64,000 nucleotides of DNA. It comes from Dipteronia dyeriana (lineage: Eukaryota; Streptophyta; Magnoliopsida; Sapindales; Sapindaceae). Positions 30,427 through 44,200 of the stretch are shown one piece after another. The DNA lies in NCBI GenBank assembly GCA_032871835.1, contig CM065300.1, forward strand, positions 7,335,768-7,399,767, written 5' to 3'. Below the pieces are notes generated by a model that was not told the DNA's origin, ran no database searches, and was given only the letters and a program-made list of their open reading frames with translations. Made by a program: the position numbers and the translations under genes. Within the stretch, counting starts at the first letter, position 1. Every line of letters begins with the position of its first letter.

Positions 30427-33400
30427 GGGTAGTGGTGTGCCACCTCTTTTATATTCATGACAAGCACCTAATAGTTTTGGGTGTCAAATCAAATATTCTT
30501 AACACAGAGTTTCATATATATATTTTTTTACATGGGAATACAAGTGTTTTAAATTAGAACTTGTGGATCACGATCGGCTAATCCAAAAAGCCTTTCAATC
30601 GATGAGACTTTTAAATATATACCATAAACTCTAAATGATAAAAAACTTTAAAATAATATCTGATATAAATAATTAGATAGTATAAAAAAATTTAATTTAA
30701 TTTGAATAAACATACAAGTGCATAGTATAAGTCCCAACTGTGCAATTATCAACCATGTGAAAATTGTATGTATCCAACACGTTCAAACTTAAATATCTTC
30801 AACTCTCTTAGTGTATGTTCGGTACGGTTTTTTAAAGGTTAAAAGCGTTTTTTTTATATGTTAAAAGTGTTGGAAAATTCCATCATATGGGGCCACACAC
30901 GTGAACATTAAATGTGTTGTGCTATCTTTTGGTTAAGCCTAAATTAAAGTGATCTAATTAAGATTTAAATTATTAAGGCTTAAGGGTATAATTGTAATGG
31001 AATTAATGTGTAGATACCAGAGTGCTATTTCTAATTTGTTAAGGGGCCAAATTAGAAATAGCCAACATATAATAATTTGATTATTATATATATTTAGGGT
31101 TATGGTTCCCAAATTACACGATACTTTTATTTATTTGTATCCCCATAAACTAAGCAAAATAGAACACGGTAGGGTTCATAAAGGTCGTGATAATTTGGAA
31201 GATCACAGCCCGTCCACCAACCTCCGGCAATGGATTCAGGTACTCTTCCGCTTTTTAGATTTACTTATTTTCTCTTGAATTGGTATATGTTATATTATGT
31301 ACATTAGAGTTTGGTTAATCATAATATAGAAACATGTTTAGGTTATTCGGATTAATTGTGTGCCTATGCATGTTATCAGATTTGTTGTGTTAAATCGAAA
31401 TCCTTACAAAAAGTTGTTTTGAAGTTTTTTTTTTATGTTGTTCGGTAAAAATCAAAGTATTTTTTTTAAAATATATGAATTGTCCTAATTACCCTTTATA
31501 AAAAACTATTTTATGTGTATCGGGAGAAGACCAAAAATTGGATTTTTCTAAAAAAACCTTTTTTTAAGTTTTTTTTTAAACATATGTATTGTTTCAACCG
31601 CCCTTTATAAATTTTAGATATTCCACCATACAATATTTTCATTATAAATATATTATCAACATTTTGTTGTTGTTGTAATTTACATAACCAAAAACTATTT
31701 TTAAAAATACATTAGCAACACCTTTTTTATAATTTATACAACTTTGTTTTATTAAAAGTTCTATTCAATAAAAGCTATATAAGTTAAAGATCTACTAAAA
31801 AAGATCTATTATAAATGCTCTATTTGAAAAATCATACCAAACATACCTTAGTCTTAGATACATGTTTATACGTGATTCTTGATCACAAATAAATAATTTA
31901 AGATCAAAATTGCAATGACTAGCATTTTCAATCAAATCCTTTATTGTTCAAATTCTTACATCATACATTCATACCATATTGTTATATATATATATATATT
32001 ATATATATATTTTGTTAAGTTATAACACGAGTATTTCAACAACATTTTAGTACCCTCATACCATCTTGTAGTAAAATAATCTAAAAACATTCTGACACGA
32101 ATGCACGATTCGTGTGTGGGCGCGATCTGCGGATACAAATGTTGATCCGATTGGATTGTGAGAGTCCAGTTGAAATACAGAATCGAGTTTTAATTAAAAA
32201 TAAATCTCTTTGAAAAATATTATCTAATTAAATTATTTCCTTATTAAATCAAAAACGAATTTTCCAAAAATAATCCAGAATTAATCCCAAAGCCCTAGTG
32301 TTTCGGTTTGGGTATTTAATACCTCTAATATTCTGTTAACCTATAGAAAAAATAATTTCAGTTTTCATTTGAGCAGCCAAATTCTTTTCTTCACTGGTTT
32401 TCTTAGTAAGTTCCACTGTTGAACCGTTGTATTTTGGGAGACAATCGCCTAATACATATAGGTGTTGTCCGGCGAAATTATCTTATGGACACCGTGTGAA
32501 ACACGGGCCTCGGATCAAACTCTGTTTTCTAACGTTACTTTCTGTTTTCCTTGATACCAATCAGATTTGATTGCAAATTAAGATTTACACTTCTTCCTTT
32601 TGCTTCAATTTTATTTGACCTTTTACAATGCTTTCCCTTTTGCGCACTAGATAACATTCTTTCTTTCCTTTTCGGTTTTTATACAACTTGCTTTAATTTT
32701 TTTTTTAACAAGTCAAACATTCTTTTTTCTCAAATATTCATTAATTAATTTATTCTTATCATTTATATGTACTCCTTTGGTTTGATTCCTTCCATTGCAA
32801 ACAAGAAAACGAGGGAATCAAGCAAACTTCCTCAAGCAAATTCTTCCTCACTAATACATTTTATTTTTTGAAACTATTACAATATTTGAATTGAATGAGT
32901 GGTTTGAGTACATAAACTTTTAAATGTAGGTTTAAAGGATTTACCATTAGACTAATATCCTCTTGTATGGAACACAACATTCTTACTTGAAAAGAAAAGA
33001 AAAAACAATAATGCTTTTTTTGTTCTAGCAGTCTATCTACAACACAAAAACATTTTATATTTTTATTAGACTAGTTAATAATATCAAACTAGCAATTAGT
33101 CCAAGCCCATTTAAAAGCGATTTAAACAAGATAATGCAAGCTAAAAAAATGACTTAATATTTATCAACTTTGCCATATGATCATTTGACTAATATTTGTA
33201 CAATTTCAAGGTATTATCAAATTGTAATAAATTTATTAGTGTTTTAAGATCTTTTTAATAACTAAAAGTGCTTTTGTGTTTATATTATAGTGTGTTTCGT
33301 TGAATTGGATAACCTAATATTTTTGAAATCATAATAAAATCACTTAAAGTGCTTTGAACAAAATTATAATATAATTCAGATTTTTTTTTTCCAGAATACT

Positions 33401-33674
33401 TTCAAAGCGCTCGAAAATTTAATAGCACTCTCTTTAAAGAGTGAGTTTAAAACTGTCATCAACTTAATAACTGAAGTTTTAATAGCACACAAAGTTTGGA
33501 TATAACAAAAATACCATTAAAACAACTCATATAAATAAGTCTCGCATTTTTTTCGAGACTTAATTTCGTGTTTCTGAAGCTTATTTATAGTTTTTGAGAC
33601 TTATTATATATATTTACAATTTTCGAAAGATATTTGATAAAAATGATTTTTTTTTTTAAATTTTGTTGGTTCAT

Positions 33675-33785
33675 CTTCTTCATCAAGACCTCCAAGACCT
33701 CCAATACCTCCAATATTGGAGGTCTGTTTCATCTCCATTAATGGAGGACCTCCATTGGTCCTCCATCAATTGAGGTTTTTGAAAA
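33675..33785. repeat. Cluster of short palindromes with CTCCA/TGGAG words
   Basis: Contains the perfect palindromes ACCTCCAATATTGGAGGT and CTCCATTAATGGAG, and the imperfect AGGACCTCCATTGGTCCT, within about 110 bases. A looser cluster with the same TGGAGGTC words lies at 40370-40475. No terminal repeats or coding capacity were found. Confidence 0.6.
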
Positions 33786-34958
33786 AAAAACCCCTAAAAA
33801 TGGTAAAAACATAATAAAAGAATGAGATGTTGATATTTTATAAATATATTGGTACCATTTAAACTTAACTTATTAAACTAATGATACTCTTAAAATTCAA
33901 TATAAAAAGAGTGTTACTTTCACCTATTTACATTACTTTCAAATACTTTTATTATAAAACATCTCGTACGAATGTGTTTTTAATAAAAACATAATTTGCT
34001 TTTGGTATAATTTCAAATACCAACAGCTTAATTTATAATGTTATTGAGTATATACAATATCCAAGAGCAATTGAAAGCTCTAGTTAAAAATAGTACTTCA
34101 TGATTAATTATATGAAGATTTATGGATTTCAGACTTTTAAATGAGTTAGAATTCTCTTATTAACCTTGTTTTTTTTTAAAAAAAATAATACCCTTTTATT
34201 CCAACTTATAATACTTTAATTTTAATTACATATATTTGTATTTGTTAATTTATTTATGCAGTAACAAATAAATAACATTATACACTAGAAAATGAGTACT
34301 AGAGATATACTACATATAATTTTCAGTCCTTATTCGGCATCAACATTAACATTTTTTTTCTCCAAATATTAAATCTCAACCATACGTTCATCGAATATTA
34401 GAAAAAATAACTCTATTGTATTTATCTGGATTAATTACCAATATTACTGGTATTAGGTGAAAACAATTTTTCTCAACTATTTAATGTTACTGTATTAGAA
34501 GTGAAGTTCATATTTGATAAGAACATTTTTTTGGATTAACAGTAGTATTGCATGGAAAAAACGTGTGAAACCTATTAAATTTTTTATTTGTATGTGTCAA
34601 GATCTGCTTCACGGGTCTAAAGTGAAATAACGTTATTGAATCATGCATGTCATGGCTCGATAATTTATTTACTACAAAATTCACATGTAGTTGTCTTTAA
34701 TTTCAAAGCAAAAACAGTTTCTTTCTAATAATCAGCTTATGGTAGGGCTTGTTCTGGCATCATTATCTTTTTTTTTTGGTGATCGGTGATCTCGGATATA
34801 TCAATCTCTTGTTGTATCCAGACAATTTCATAGCGTGGCCGTTAATCTAATGTTAATTGAACTTTGAAGTCATGGAAATTTCAAGTTATCAAAATTATAG
34901 CAAATATAATTATGTAAATATTTGAGTAATACATTGTATAGATAAGTGGTAGCTAGTA

Positions 34959-35000
<42 letters not shown>
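34959..35000. repeat. (ATT)n microsatellite
   Basis: About 14 ATT triplets. Confidence 0.95.
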
Positions 35001-35019
35001 TTGAAGTGTTATAAGGACT

Positions 35020-35180
35020 ATTACAATAGCACTGTCGGGACCTACCGAGATTAAACATTATATGTGTGGTCCGAATATATACTCTCATAATAGGAGATAA
35101 CAATTCCCACAATCCGAAAGAAAACTCCGCACACGTACTTGTAAAATATGTATGATGAAATTTGAATCCCTTACCACCAG
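35020..35180 (-). repeat. SINE-like repeat, reverse copy
   Basis: The minus strand reads GTGGTAAGGGATTCAAATTTC (B-box-like), then a body with ATATTTTACAAGTACGTGTG, GATTGTGGGAATTGTTATC and a GGACC word, the same order as in the 26015 copy. Diverged, and without clear ends. Confidence 0.45.
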
Positions 35181-36370
35181 GGGCGGAACTAAAATGATAG
35201 AATTAGAGGGATCAAATAATAAAAACTTAAAATTTATAGTATTAAAATGTAAATTTCATCACTATATTTTTTTCAAAGATTTTTTAACTATTAAAAAAAA
35301 ATGGTAGGCCATGGCCCCCCGCCCTCCATGGTGGTCCGCCCCTTCTCACCACATATGTGGAAAGGAGATGTACTACCGATAACCGGTGGTTATTGATAGC
35401 AAAAGCTTTCCAATAAAAAATTGGAAGGAAAAAAAAAAGATAAGGGAAGATAAATTAAAATGAGAGGAGAAAGTGTTTTGATCTCTTTTGTTTGGATGAT
35501 TTTTGTTAAAGATATGTTCTTATAAAATGTGGGGGTTTATTTTTAGGTGATTTTCTTTCTGCTCATAATTAAACATAAAAAATATTTGTCATTTTTGATA
35601 TAATGTATTTTATTTAAAAATATATATTATTAATGTATTATAATCAAACAATACAATAAAAAAACACTATTCTTAATACTAAATAAACATTCTTATGACA
35701 ATTATAATATGGAAGAATTAAAAAAATCCATTTTTTTTGTAATAGGTTTTATTTATCTATTTTTTAAAAATGAAGTCCTGTTGAATATAAATCTTCTTAT
35801 AAGTTTTTGTTAGAGAAAGGTTGAAGCTATTGAAAAATGATTGGAGTACTCAAAGACCAAATTGTAGAAGGTGCATTTGGTGCTTAAGATAAGATTGGAC
35901 TATTTTTAAGACATAGGATTTGATCGGATATAATTGGATTGATTATATTGTTTCTTGTGTTTGATATAACATAGAATTTGATTAAAAATAGAGTAATCAT
36001 ATGTTTGGTGTAACGTAGAATAGAATTAAATATAGTAGAAAAATTTACATACACCACCATGTGTATTGTGCAAGTCAAATTCAATTAAATTTAACAAAAT
36101 GAAGGGTTGTTTTCATTATTTTCATTCAAGTTGTTAATATTTTATTAATAAAAAGAATTGAAAAAGAAATTAAAAACAAACGGACTGTTCTTATGTGGGA
36201 GACCCAGATCTAGTCTCATCTCTCTCAACTTCTTATTCTTCGAAAATTTCGTAACCATTGTCACCTTTTTTTTTCCTCAAGAAAGTGTAATACACACACT
36301 TATGATTCATGTTGCAGTACTCCATACCAGAAAAATAAAAATCCACCAAAACCATGATCCATGACCGCAC

Positions 36371-36530
36371 TCACACTAACATGCCTTCCTCAATACCTAA
36401 GTTCTTGTAGGCATCATTCAAAGCAGGCTCATCAGAGTATCGTTCGGACAGATAATACGGAGGCGGCTCACGACGAACTTCACGAGACTCGTAATCGCTA
36501 CCACCACCTCCACAAAACGATATGCTATTT
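36371..36530 (-). pseudogene. Possible captured C-terminal gene fragment
   Basis: A minus-strand frame of about 45 residues, SDYESREVRREPPPYYL then SERYSDEPALNDAYKNLGIE, ending at a stop. It is far less AT-rich than its surroundings and has mixed, protein-like composition. No domain is recognised. The open frame extends upstream to 36580 but becomes lysine-rich low complexity. It sits between diverged GGTGCATTTGG and CAAACACACCC ends (about 35872 and 36890), so it may be a gene piece captured by a decayed TIR element. Not shown to be expressed. Confidence 0.3.
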
Positions 36531-37464
36531 TCATTTTTTTTTCTTTTGTGAACGGATTTGGGTTTTTCTTTTTTGAACAAATCTGGATTTATGAAGTGAG
36601 ATATTGTTTTGATTGAAGGTTATGTTGGGTTTTTGATTTGAGAATCTGGGTTTATGACGAGTGAAGATGAGTTTGTGAAAGATTGATGATCTATTTGTAA
36701 AAATCAAGAGAGAAGCTGCGGTCAAGGAGTATTTGTGTAATAAGGAAGATGAGAAAGAAATTAATCTCATGTATTTCGTTGGAACTAATTTATCCTACAG
36801 TAATAAGATAAAATGGGCCGATAGGATTATTTTTATCTTGCCCTCTCAGAAATGACTTAAAATTAAGCCATTCTAAACAAACACACCCAAAGAGTAATGA
36901 CAGGAAACAAAAATTCCAATAAAACATTATTCGAGGTGATTGAGAATAATCCTAGTATAATAATCATAAATGGGTTTTATGCTTTTAATAAATAAATAAC
37001 TGTGAGTTTTGTTATTATACTGATTACGTATGTATTTATAAGAAAATTAATTTTAATTTTAAACAATCTCTAATTTCTTTATACCAATGGATTGCAATTT
37101 AATAAGATTTTATCTAGTTCTAAGTCTCAAATGGGTAATAGAAATTCTAAGAGCCTCCATGTAACTGAGACTAAGATTCGTATTGATTTTGCAGCTTCAA
37201 CATCCCAAGCAGAATTAAGTTTTGTCGTAACCGCACAGGTTGAAACAGAAGAAATGATTCCACTGATCGGATCAATTAGTTTTATGTTAAGGTTTACATG
37301 TCTTTTCAGATTAATGTGTTTTAAGGCATGTGTGTCCCTCTGCTTTCAATTTTTTTTATTGTTAATGAGCTTATTATCGATAAAAAAAACAAATATTAAC
37401 TATCCTTATAGTTTTTTTTTTAAAAAAATATATTACGTTTACAATTGTTAAAAGACCAGACAAT

Positions 37465-37600
37465 ACATATGTAATTTGGATAAGTATTCCCATCAACCGT
37501 GAGAAAACTCTTCACATGTTTATAAAATGTCCATAGTGAAACTCGAACCTCTGACAACTAGGTGTGGAAAGGAGACGCATTACCATCCTCCTTACTAAGA
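37465..37600 (-). repeat. SINE-like repeat, reverse copy
   Basis: The minus strand reads TCCACACCTAGTTGTCAGAGG, then GTTCGAGTTTCACTATGG (B box), then ATTTTATAAACATGTGAAG. It closely parallels the 26015 copy. A further diverged relative may lie at 38440-38610. Confidence 0.55.
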
Positions 37601-39374
37601 GGTGACGTGTAACTACCTGGATAGTTACAGATCCTTACGAAACACTTTCATTAATTAAAACTATAGTAAAGGAAATGAAATATTTTTAAAAAATTATTGT
37701 AATATAAATTTTGTTTATGAAAAGATTATTGTAATAGTTGAAAAGAAATACAAAATATTACTCTTTTAAAATCATAAAATATAAAAATATCTTAAATTAT
37801 CTTTTTAAAAAAGATATAGTCTGTCCTTGAGGGTTGATTGAAAGGAAACCCATTGAAAATGTGATTTTCTTGCTTGGCTCTTTCAACTCTAACAGGATAG
37901 AATTCTATTTTCAATGGGACCAAATTGGTGACCTTTTAACAACCTTTTCTCCAATTAACTTGTCCAACCTGAAAAAGATAAAAATTAGAAACTTCTCATA
38001 AATGATAACTACAATGACCTTTTAACAACCTTGCTTGGAATATTATATTTGCTTATTATTATTTTGGTGAAGAATGAATGCATGTTTGCGCATATGCCCT
38101 TAATTTAGATGGTGTGCACCTCTCATTAATGTTAACGGTGGGGATTTGAATCTTTCCATAAGTATTTTACAAACAATTGTATATTTTAAATATTTTAAAG
38201 ATAACTAAGGGATTTATGTAGTTTATTTATGTGAAATTTTACATGAAAAAATGTATCTGCCGAACAAATAAAATCATTTTCTTTTTCAAATATCACTATG
38301 ATCTAATATATCATATTCATAAAAATTAACCATAATCATTTGATCTCCATATGAGCATGATAAAAACAGATTTAGAACAGGATCAACTCTCAATGATGTT
38401 ATTCTTCTTTTAATATTTTTTTTTTTGAAACATTACACCAAACGGGTCAAGAGTTTTATAAGGAAATGTAAAAATCAAGTATTATATGTGCGATTTGAAT
38501 ATCTAACAACTAGAAAATATCTATGACCCAAAAATACATAATTAAAATAAATAACTCACGTACTTATAAAATATGAAAAATGAAATAATCACCTATTGAG
38601 CTAAGAGGGAATGCATGTGCTTATTTTTGTGAAACTTGAACCCGGCCAATTATAGCCCTATTTAAGAAGCAACCTCTTTGTTGTCCATTTTCTCACGTCA
38701 TGTCTCTATCTTGATAAAAGCCTGAGAGTAGTATAAATACCTTGTTTCTTTTTTTCCATATTCTTTTCTTGACATTTACCCAACTATTTAACTTTAACAC
38801 TCAAAATCATACCCAAAATATTATTTCTTTTTTCAGCTAACTATAAGTAGCCAAATCACACCAACAAAAAAAATGAAGAGATTTCATATTAATGTTGGGT
38901 TCAGTGACCACTAAACTGTCCCAAGTTTGTAGTTGAGTTGCATCTAAGGTTGATCACATAACGATACAATATATTTTTTGATAATACACAGTTGACAACT
39001 TGACATACGCCGACAAAAGAGAAAGCCAAAGCCCCCATTTTAGAATAAGATAGCTACAATTTATATGAAGATTCCATCTTCCACCTTTAATAAAGTGGTT
39101 GGTGAGTTTCCCTTCACTTTTGTAATATTATGACCACATTTATTCATTAAAATGTGTGAATTATATTTAGAGTTATATTTATAGATAATCTCTTCGTTTC
39201 TTAATATACGTACATATTTTTTTCGTTAAACTGTAAAATGTAACCGACCTTAAATCTCTTCGAATCTTATCATGCTTGTAGCAGTTTACAACAGACCCCG
39301 AGACAAAGTGCCATTAACAGATTCAAGTGTAATGAAATTATTATTATAGTAATGAAAATTATTATTAACAGTTT

Positions 39375-39715
39375 AGCATTGATTGTGGTTTATTCCCGTC
39401 TGTTCTTGAATCCTACGCAGTGGTGGTTAAATGGATTAACGAGGGCAGTCATCTGGATTCGGCTTGTGGGGCGATCCTCTCTGACATTTATAATCTATCT
39501 TCTGAGGTGACTGGTTTACATATTAAGCATGTCCCTAGGTTGATTATTCGGGTGGCACATGTGCTTGCCAAAAACGCCTTAAAATGGAAACGAGGACCTA
39601 TTCTGGATCACTGGATGGAAGATTTCCCGGGCTGTTGCTGATGGAGGTTAAGGCAGACCTGCCACTCTATGCATAGGCTCTGTTTCTTTTCTTGTATCCC
39701 TAAAAAATAATAAAA
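39375..39715 (+). pseudogene. LINE/RNase H-type remnant
   Basis: The frame from about 39375 to the stop at 39639-39641 reads SIDCGLFPSVLESYAVVV, then ILSDIYNLSSEVTGLHIK, HVPRLIIRVAHVLAKNAL. The HVPR...N/R-x-VAH-x-LAK-x-AL ending is typical of the RNase H-like domain (RVT_3) at the 3' end of plant LINE ORF2 or of related plant RNase H genes. It is followed by a short 3' tail and AATAATAAAAAATT. The 5' part is missing, as is usual for LINE insertions. It cannot be active alone. Confidence 0.65.
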
Positions 39716-41157
39716 AATTATTATGTTATCAAGTGTCATCCAAATTATTATAATATCAACTGTCATCCAATCAGGGTCATCTCTACGAGACTACGACTCT
39801 ACCTAATAAAGGATAAAGGGGACGAAACATGTAAGAACAAACAGAATATACACAAACTTGTACATATAGTCACATACAAATATGCACACAACAAACTATA
39901 AAAATAAATATTATATATGTATACTGCTTAATTTTATTTTTTAAATCAAAATTAATGTCATGGAATGGGACATTGGTTGTCTTGTTAGAATCAGGTACTT
40001 TGATTATCTATTAATCAAGAGATAACTCTTTATTAAAGGACCCCACTATTAGTTGTCAGTTTGTCTTCAATAAGTATTGTACTACTTTGCATGTGTAAAT
40101 GTGTAATGGAACAAACCGGTCTTTTTCCATCAAAATTCACAAGTCAAGACTCAAGAGCTATATTAAATAGGGCAAAAACCATAAATACCCTTTAAATTAT
40201 TAGACTATTCAAATGTGTTATATCTCAATAATTTGTCTTTCTTAATTTTTATCCTAAACAACTAACTTTGAACAAAAAATACCCTTAATACAAATATGAC
40301 TTGTTAAAGTTTTTTTATTTTTTTATTTTTATAAATGACTACCATCCATGAAGGTTTTTGTTCGACCTGCATAAGTGGAGGTCATCTGGTTTTTATTTTT
40401 TTAGATCACAAAAATGGAGGTTTGTTCGACTTTCAAATCTTCATTGATGGAGGTCAAACAAACCTTTATCAATGAAATTTTTTTTTTATAAAAAAGAAAT
40501 TAGAAATTAGTTTACTATTTCACCGTGTAATTATGTTGTATCTCATCATGTAATCATATAATCATCTTGGTATATCAGAGTGTAAACATATAGATATCTC
40601 ATCACGTAAATATGTTGTTATTTGACCGTGTAATCATATTAATATCTCAACGTATAATGTTGCTATTGAGGGAGAGACAATATCATATTTTCACCCATAA
40701 CGTACCCGTATAATATTTTAAGGAGAAAGGAGAATAAAAAAGTTTTAGAAAAAGAAATAAAAGTGAACGAGAAAAGAGGAAAAACAAATAAAGTTTGAGA
40801 GGGATAAACACAAATGAATGTGAGAAATAAGGAAAACCCATGCAGGAGAGAGAAAACAATAATTGAGAATAAAGTTATTAAAATCGATGAAAGATACAAC
40901 TTACAAAAGAAAACGAAAGTAATTAAATATAAGCTTCCAAAATAGATATGATGAATCTGGAACGAAAGGCATTTGAATAGAAAAGTCACTCATAAGTCAT
41001 AAATATGGATAAGAAAAGATAACTAGTAAGAAATTGATTATTTGAGGGCTAAATTTGGAAACTAAATCAATTATAAGAAATATCATTGAATGGAAATAAA
41101 AAAGAAAAAAGAAAAAAGAAAAAAGAAAAGCAGAGTGAGTGAGGATCAAAACTAGTG
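39716..41157. other. Intergenic DNA upstream of the lipoxygenase gene
   Basis: AT-rich, no gene. A degenerate tandem repeat lies at 40510-40665 and a polypurine AAAAAAG block at 41097-41130 directly upstream of the lipoxygenase promoter. TGGAGGTC words occur at 40370-40475. Confidence 0.5.
40510..40665 (+). repeat. Degenerate short tandem repeat
   Basis: About five copies of a roughly 30-bp unit with ACCGTGTAATCATATTAATA, TCTCATCACGTAAATATG and similar variants. Spacing is irregular and no coding frame runs through it. Confidence 0.6.
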
Positions 41158-41221
41158 TATTTAAACCATCTTGACTCTTGACCTGAACAACATTTTACAC
41201 CTATTTATTGAGCTTTTATAT
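41158..41221 (+). promoter_or_regulatory. Putative core promoter and leader of the lipoxygenase gene
   Basis: TATTTAAA at 41158-41165 is a TATA-like site about 57 bases before the chosen ATG at 41222. Two TTGAC cores (W-box type, the WRKY-binding core) follow within 20 bases. If the TATA-like site is used, an upstream in-frame ATG at 41171 would lie before the transcript start, which supports the start at 41222. The assignment is by sequence and position only. Confidence 0.4.
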
Positions 41222-44200
41222 ATGGGGTTCTGTCCAGCTTCGGAGATGTTGCAGAAAGCCATGGTGGTGTTCTGTGGGCGTCCGAAAACGACGTCAAAAG
41301 GCCAAGTTCTCGAGACCAAGAAGAAGATTAGAGGGACAGTGGTGTTGATGAAAAAGAATGTGCTAGACTTCAATGATATCAAAGCTTCATTTCTTGATCG
41401 GATTCACGAGCTCGTCGGCAAAGGTGTTTCTCTGCAGCTTGTTAGTGCAGTCCATGCAGAAAAAGGTTGGCTTTTTCAGTTTTTTTTGTCTCTCAAAAAC
41501 TTTCTTCAATTTCATATAAGCAATGTCTCAATAGAGGCAGAGGAAAACGGAAGCTAGTCATGATGTAGTTTTTCAAAAAAAAAAAAAAAAAGTGTCTCAA
41601 ATGCGATTTATCTATCTTACATAATGTAAGAAATGTAGGGTTCTCTGTTTTTTTTAAATTGGAATAATTCAAAACCATGTAAATTTCCAATGCATTAGTA
41701 CAAATTTTGATGAAGCTATATATAGCTAAAATTTTGTACTCTGTGTGTAGATAATGGAGAGAAAGCAAAGCTTGGAAAGATAGCATATTTGGAGAAATGG
41801 ATCACAACAATAACTTCATTAACTGCTGGAGAAACTGTATTCTCCATTACATTTGAATGGGATGAGGCCATGGGTGTTCCTGGAGCTTTCATTGTTAAAA
41901 ATCATCATCATAGCCAGTTTTATCTCAAGACAGTCACATTAGAAGATGTTCCGGGGCATGGCCGGATACATTTTGTCTGCAATTCCTGGGTTTATCCGAC
42001 CCATCGCTACAAGTATGATAGAGTTTTCTTTTCAAACAAGGTAAACAAATTATAATTCTGGGCTTGCTTGATGAATTGGAGAAAAAGCTTATCTAAATTC
42101 ATCATAATCTTGTGTGGTCCACTACTCCGATTATGAAGAGACAGGGACTATTCTCTAAGTAGCTACTGGTTTCTATCATAATTGTGACCTTTAACAAATA
42201 GTTGCAAGCTTTATCAAAAAAAATGTTTCACTTCATTTTCCGTGGCAAAGTCTAGATTACTTATTACTAAAATTTCAATTTTAAAATTTTATCCGGGACT
42301 GAAATTACCTAACGAAACTAGATATTAATATATATAACTTGACTAGAGAATTATTAATGTTTTACATATAACGTGTTTTTACAATGTAGCTAAGCTATAC
42401 CGCAAAATTGGTCCATAGGTGAACTAGTGAATATCTGACAAAATCAAACAGAAAAGATGTTCATACAGCTTTAAGTTGTTTTAATTTCTTAAGATGGATT
42501 TCATAATAATCAGATGCACTAATTTGCTTTGTTGTCAAGATGTTGTCAGAATAATTATGCTAGCAGATGAACTGACAGAAAACTTTCTGATTTTGTTGTA
42601 TTAGACATACCTTCCATGTCAAACACCAGAGCCATTACGCAGATATAGAGACGAAGAACTTGAAAATCTTCGCGGAAAAGGGAAGGGTGGGTTCAAAGAG
42701 TGGGATAGAACATATGACTATGATTACTACAATGATCTGGGAAGTCCTGAGAAAGGTAAAGAATATGAACGCCCTGTTCTTGGTGGATCGGAGGATTATC
42801 CATATCCCCGAAGAGGGAAAACTGGCCGGAAACCAACAAAAGAAGGTTAGATATATACCTTAATTGAACAATTTTTTGAAGCATATACTGTTAGTGACAT
42901 TCAATTTGATAATGTCACATACTAATGTGTGAATTTGGTGATTGTAACAGATCCTAATTCTGAGAGAAGACTGCCACTTCTAAGTCTAAATTTTTATGTC
43001 CCAAGAGACGAACGGTTTGGGCACATAAAGTTTTCAGATTTTATTGCATATGCTCTGAAATCACTGTTTCAGGTACTGCTCCCAGAGATTTCATCTCTAT
43101 GTGACAAAACTATAAATGAATTCGACACTTTCCAAGATGTACATGATCTCTATGAAGGGGGTCTCAAATTGCCAAATAGACTGACTGTCGGTATGTTAAG
43201 GAAATACATTCCGTGGGAGATGCTCAAGGAACTTGTTCGTAATGATGGTGAACGATTCCTAAAGTTCCCGGTGCCTGATGTGATCAAAGGTACTAATTAG
43301 CTTCTATTTAGCTTAATATGTAGTGTTTATTCAACTTCAAATGTGAATTATGATAATTTTATGTATATACTTTGTAGAGGACAAGTCTGCTTGGAGGACG
43401 GATGAAGAATTTGGGAGAGAAATGCTTGCTGGAGTGAATCCAGTTATCGTCAGTCGCCTCCAAGTAATATAACACTTCCACAAGATATGATAATTATATA
43501 TCTGGTAACTTTCTGGTGCAGTATTTTTGGTACTGAATCCTCGATTGCTACCAGCACGGCAGCACCTATGGAATTGCTACCGATGCCTATCAAGGATTCC
43601 GTACGGGAAATCCTGCACCAGAAAATTATCAATTATTAATCAATGTTATGTAATTTGTCACTTCAATAATTTACTGAAATACAACTGCAGGAATTTCCCC
43701 CAGTCAGCAATCTAGACCCTAAAGTATACGGCAACCAGGACAGTTCAATAACAAGAGATGACATAGAAATGTTCATGGACAGGCTCACAGTCGACGAAGT
43801 ACTATTTTTACACCAATAAACAAATTCACAATGATTATAATTACTAGTTTGTTTTCATTTCTTATGATTTGTTGCATTTTCTTGCAGGCAATTGAAAGAA
43901 AGAGGCTGTTTATATTGGATCATCACGATGCATTGATGCCATACCTGAGGCGAATAAATTCCACCACGACAAAGACTTATGCTAGCAGAACGCTCCTCTT
44001 GTTGCAATACGATGGGACATTGAAGCCATTGGCGATTGAGCTAAGCTTGCCACATCCACAAGGGGACCATCATGGTGCTGTCAACAAAGTTTTCACACCA
44101 GCAAAACAAGGTGTCGAGGGTTCTGTGTGGCAGCTGGCCAAAGCTTACGCTGCAGTGAATGATTCCGGCTACCACCAGCTCATTAGTCACTGGTAGTACA

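Noticed and set aside
37092..37451. 119-residue open frame
   Set aside because: Its second half is low-complexity and hydrophobic, it has no recognised motif, and it overlaps AT-rich intergenic sequence.
41171..41221. Upstream in-frame ATG giving a longer lipoxygenase N-terminus
   Set aside because: It lies about 6 bases after a TATA-like site, before the expected transcript start, and the added residues have no family match.
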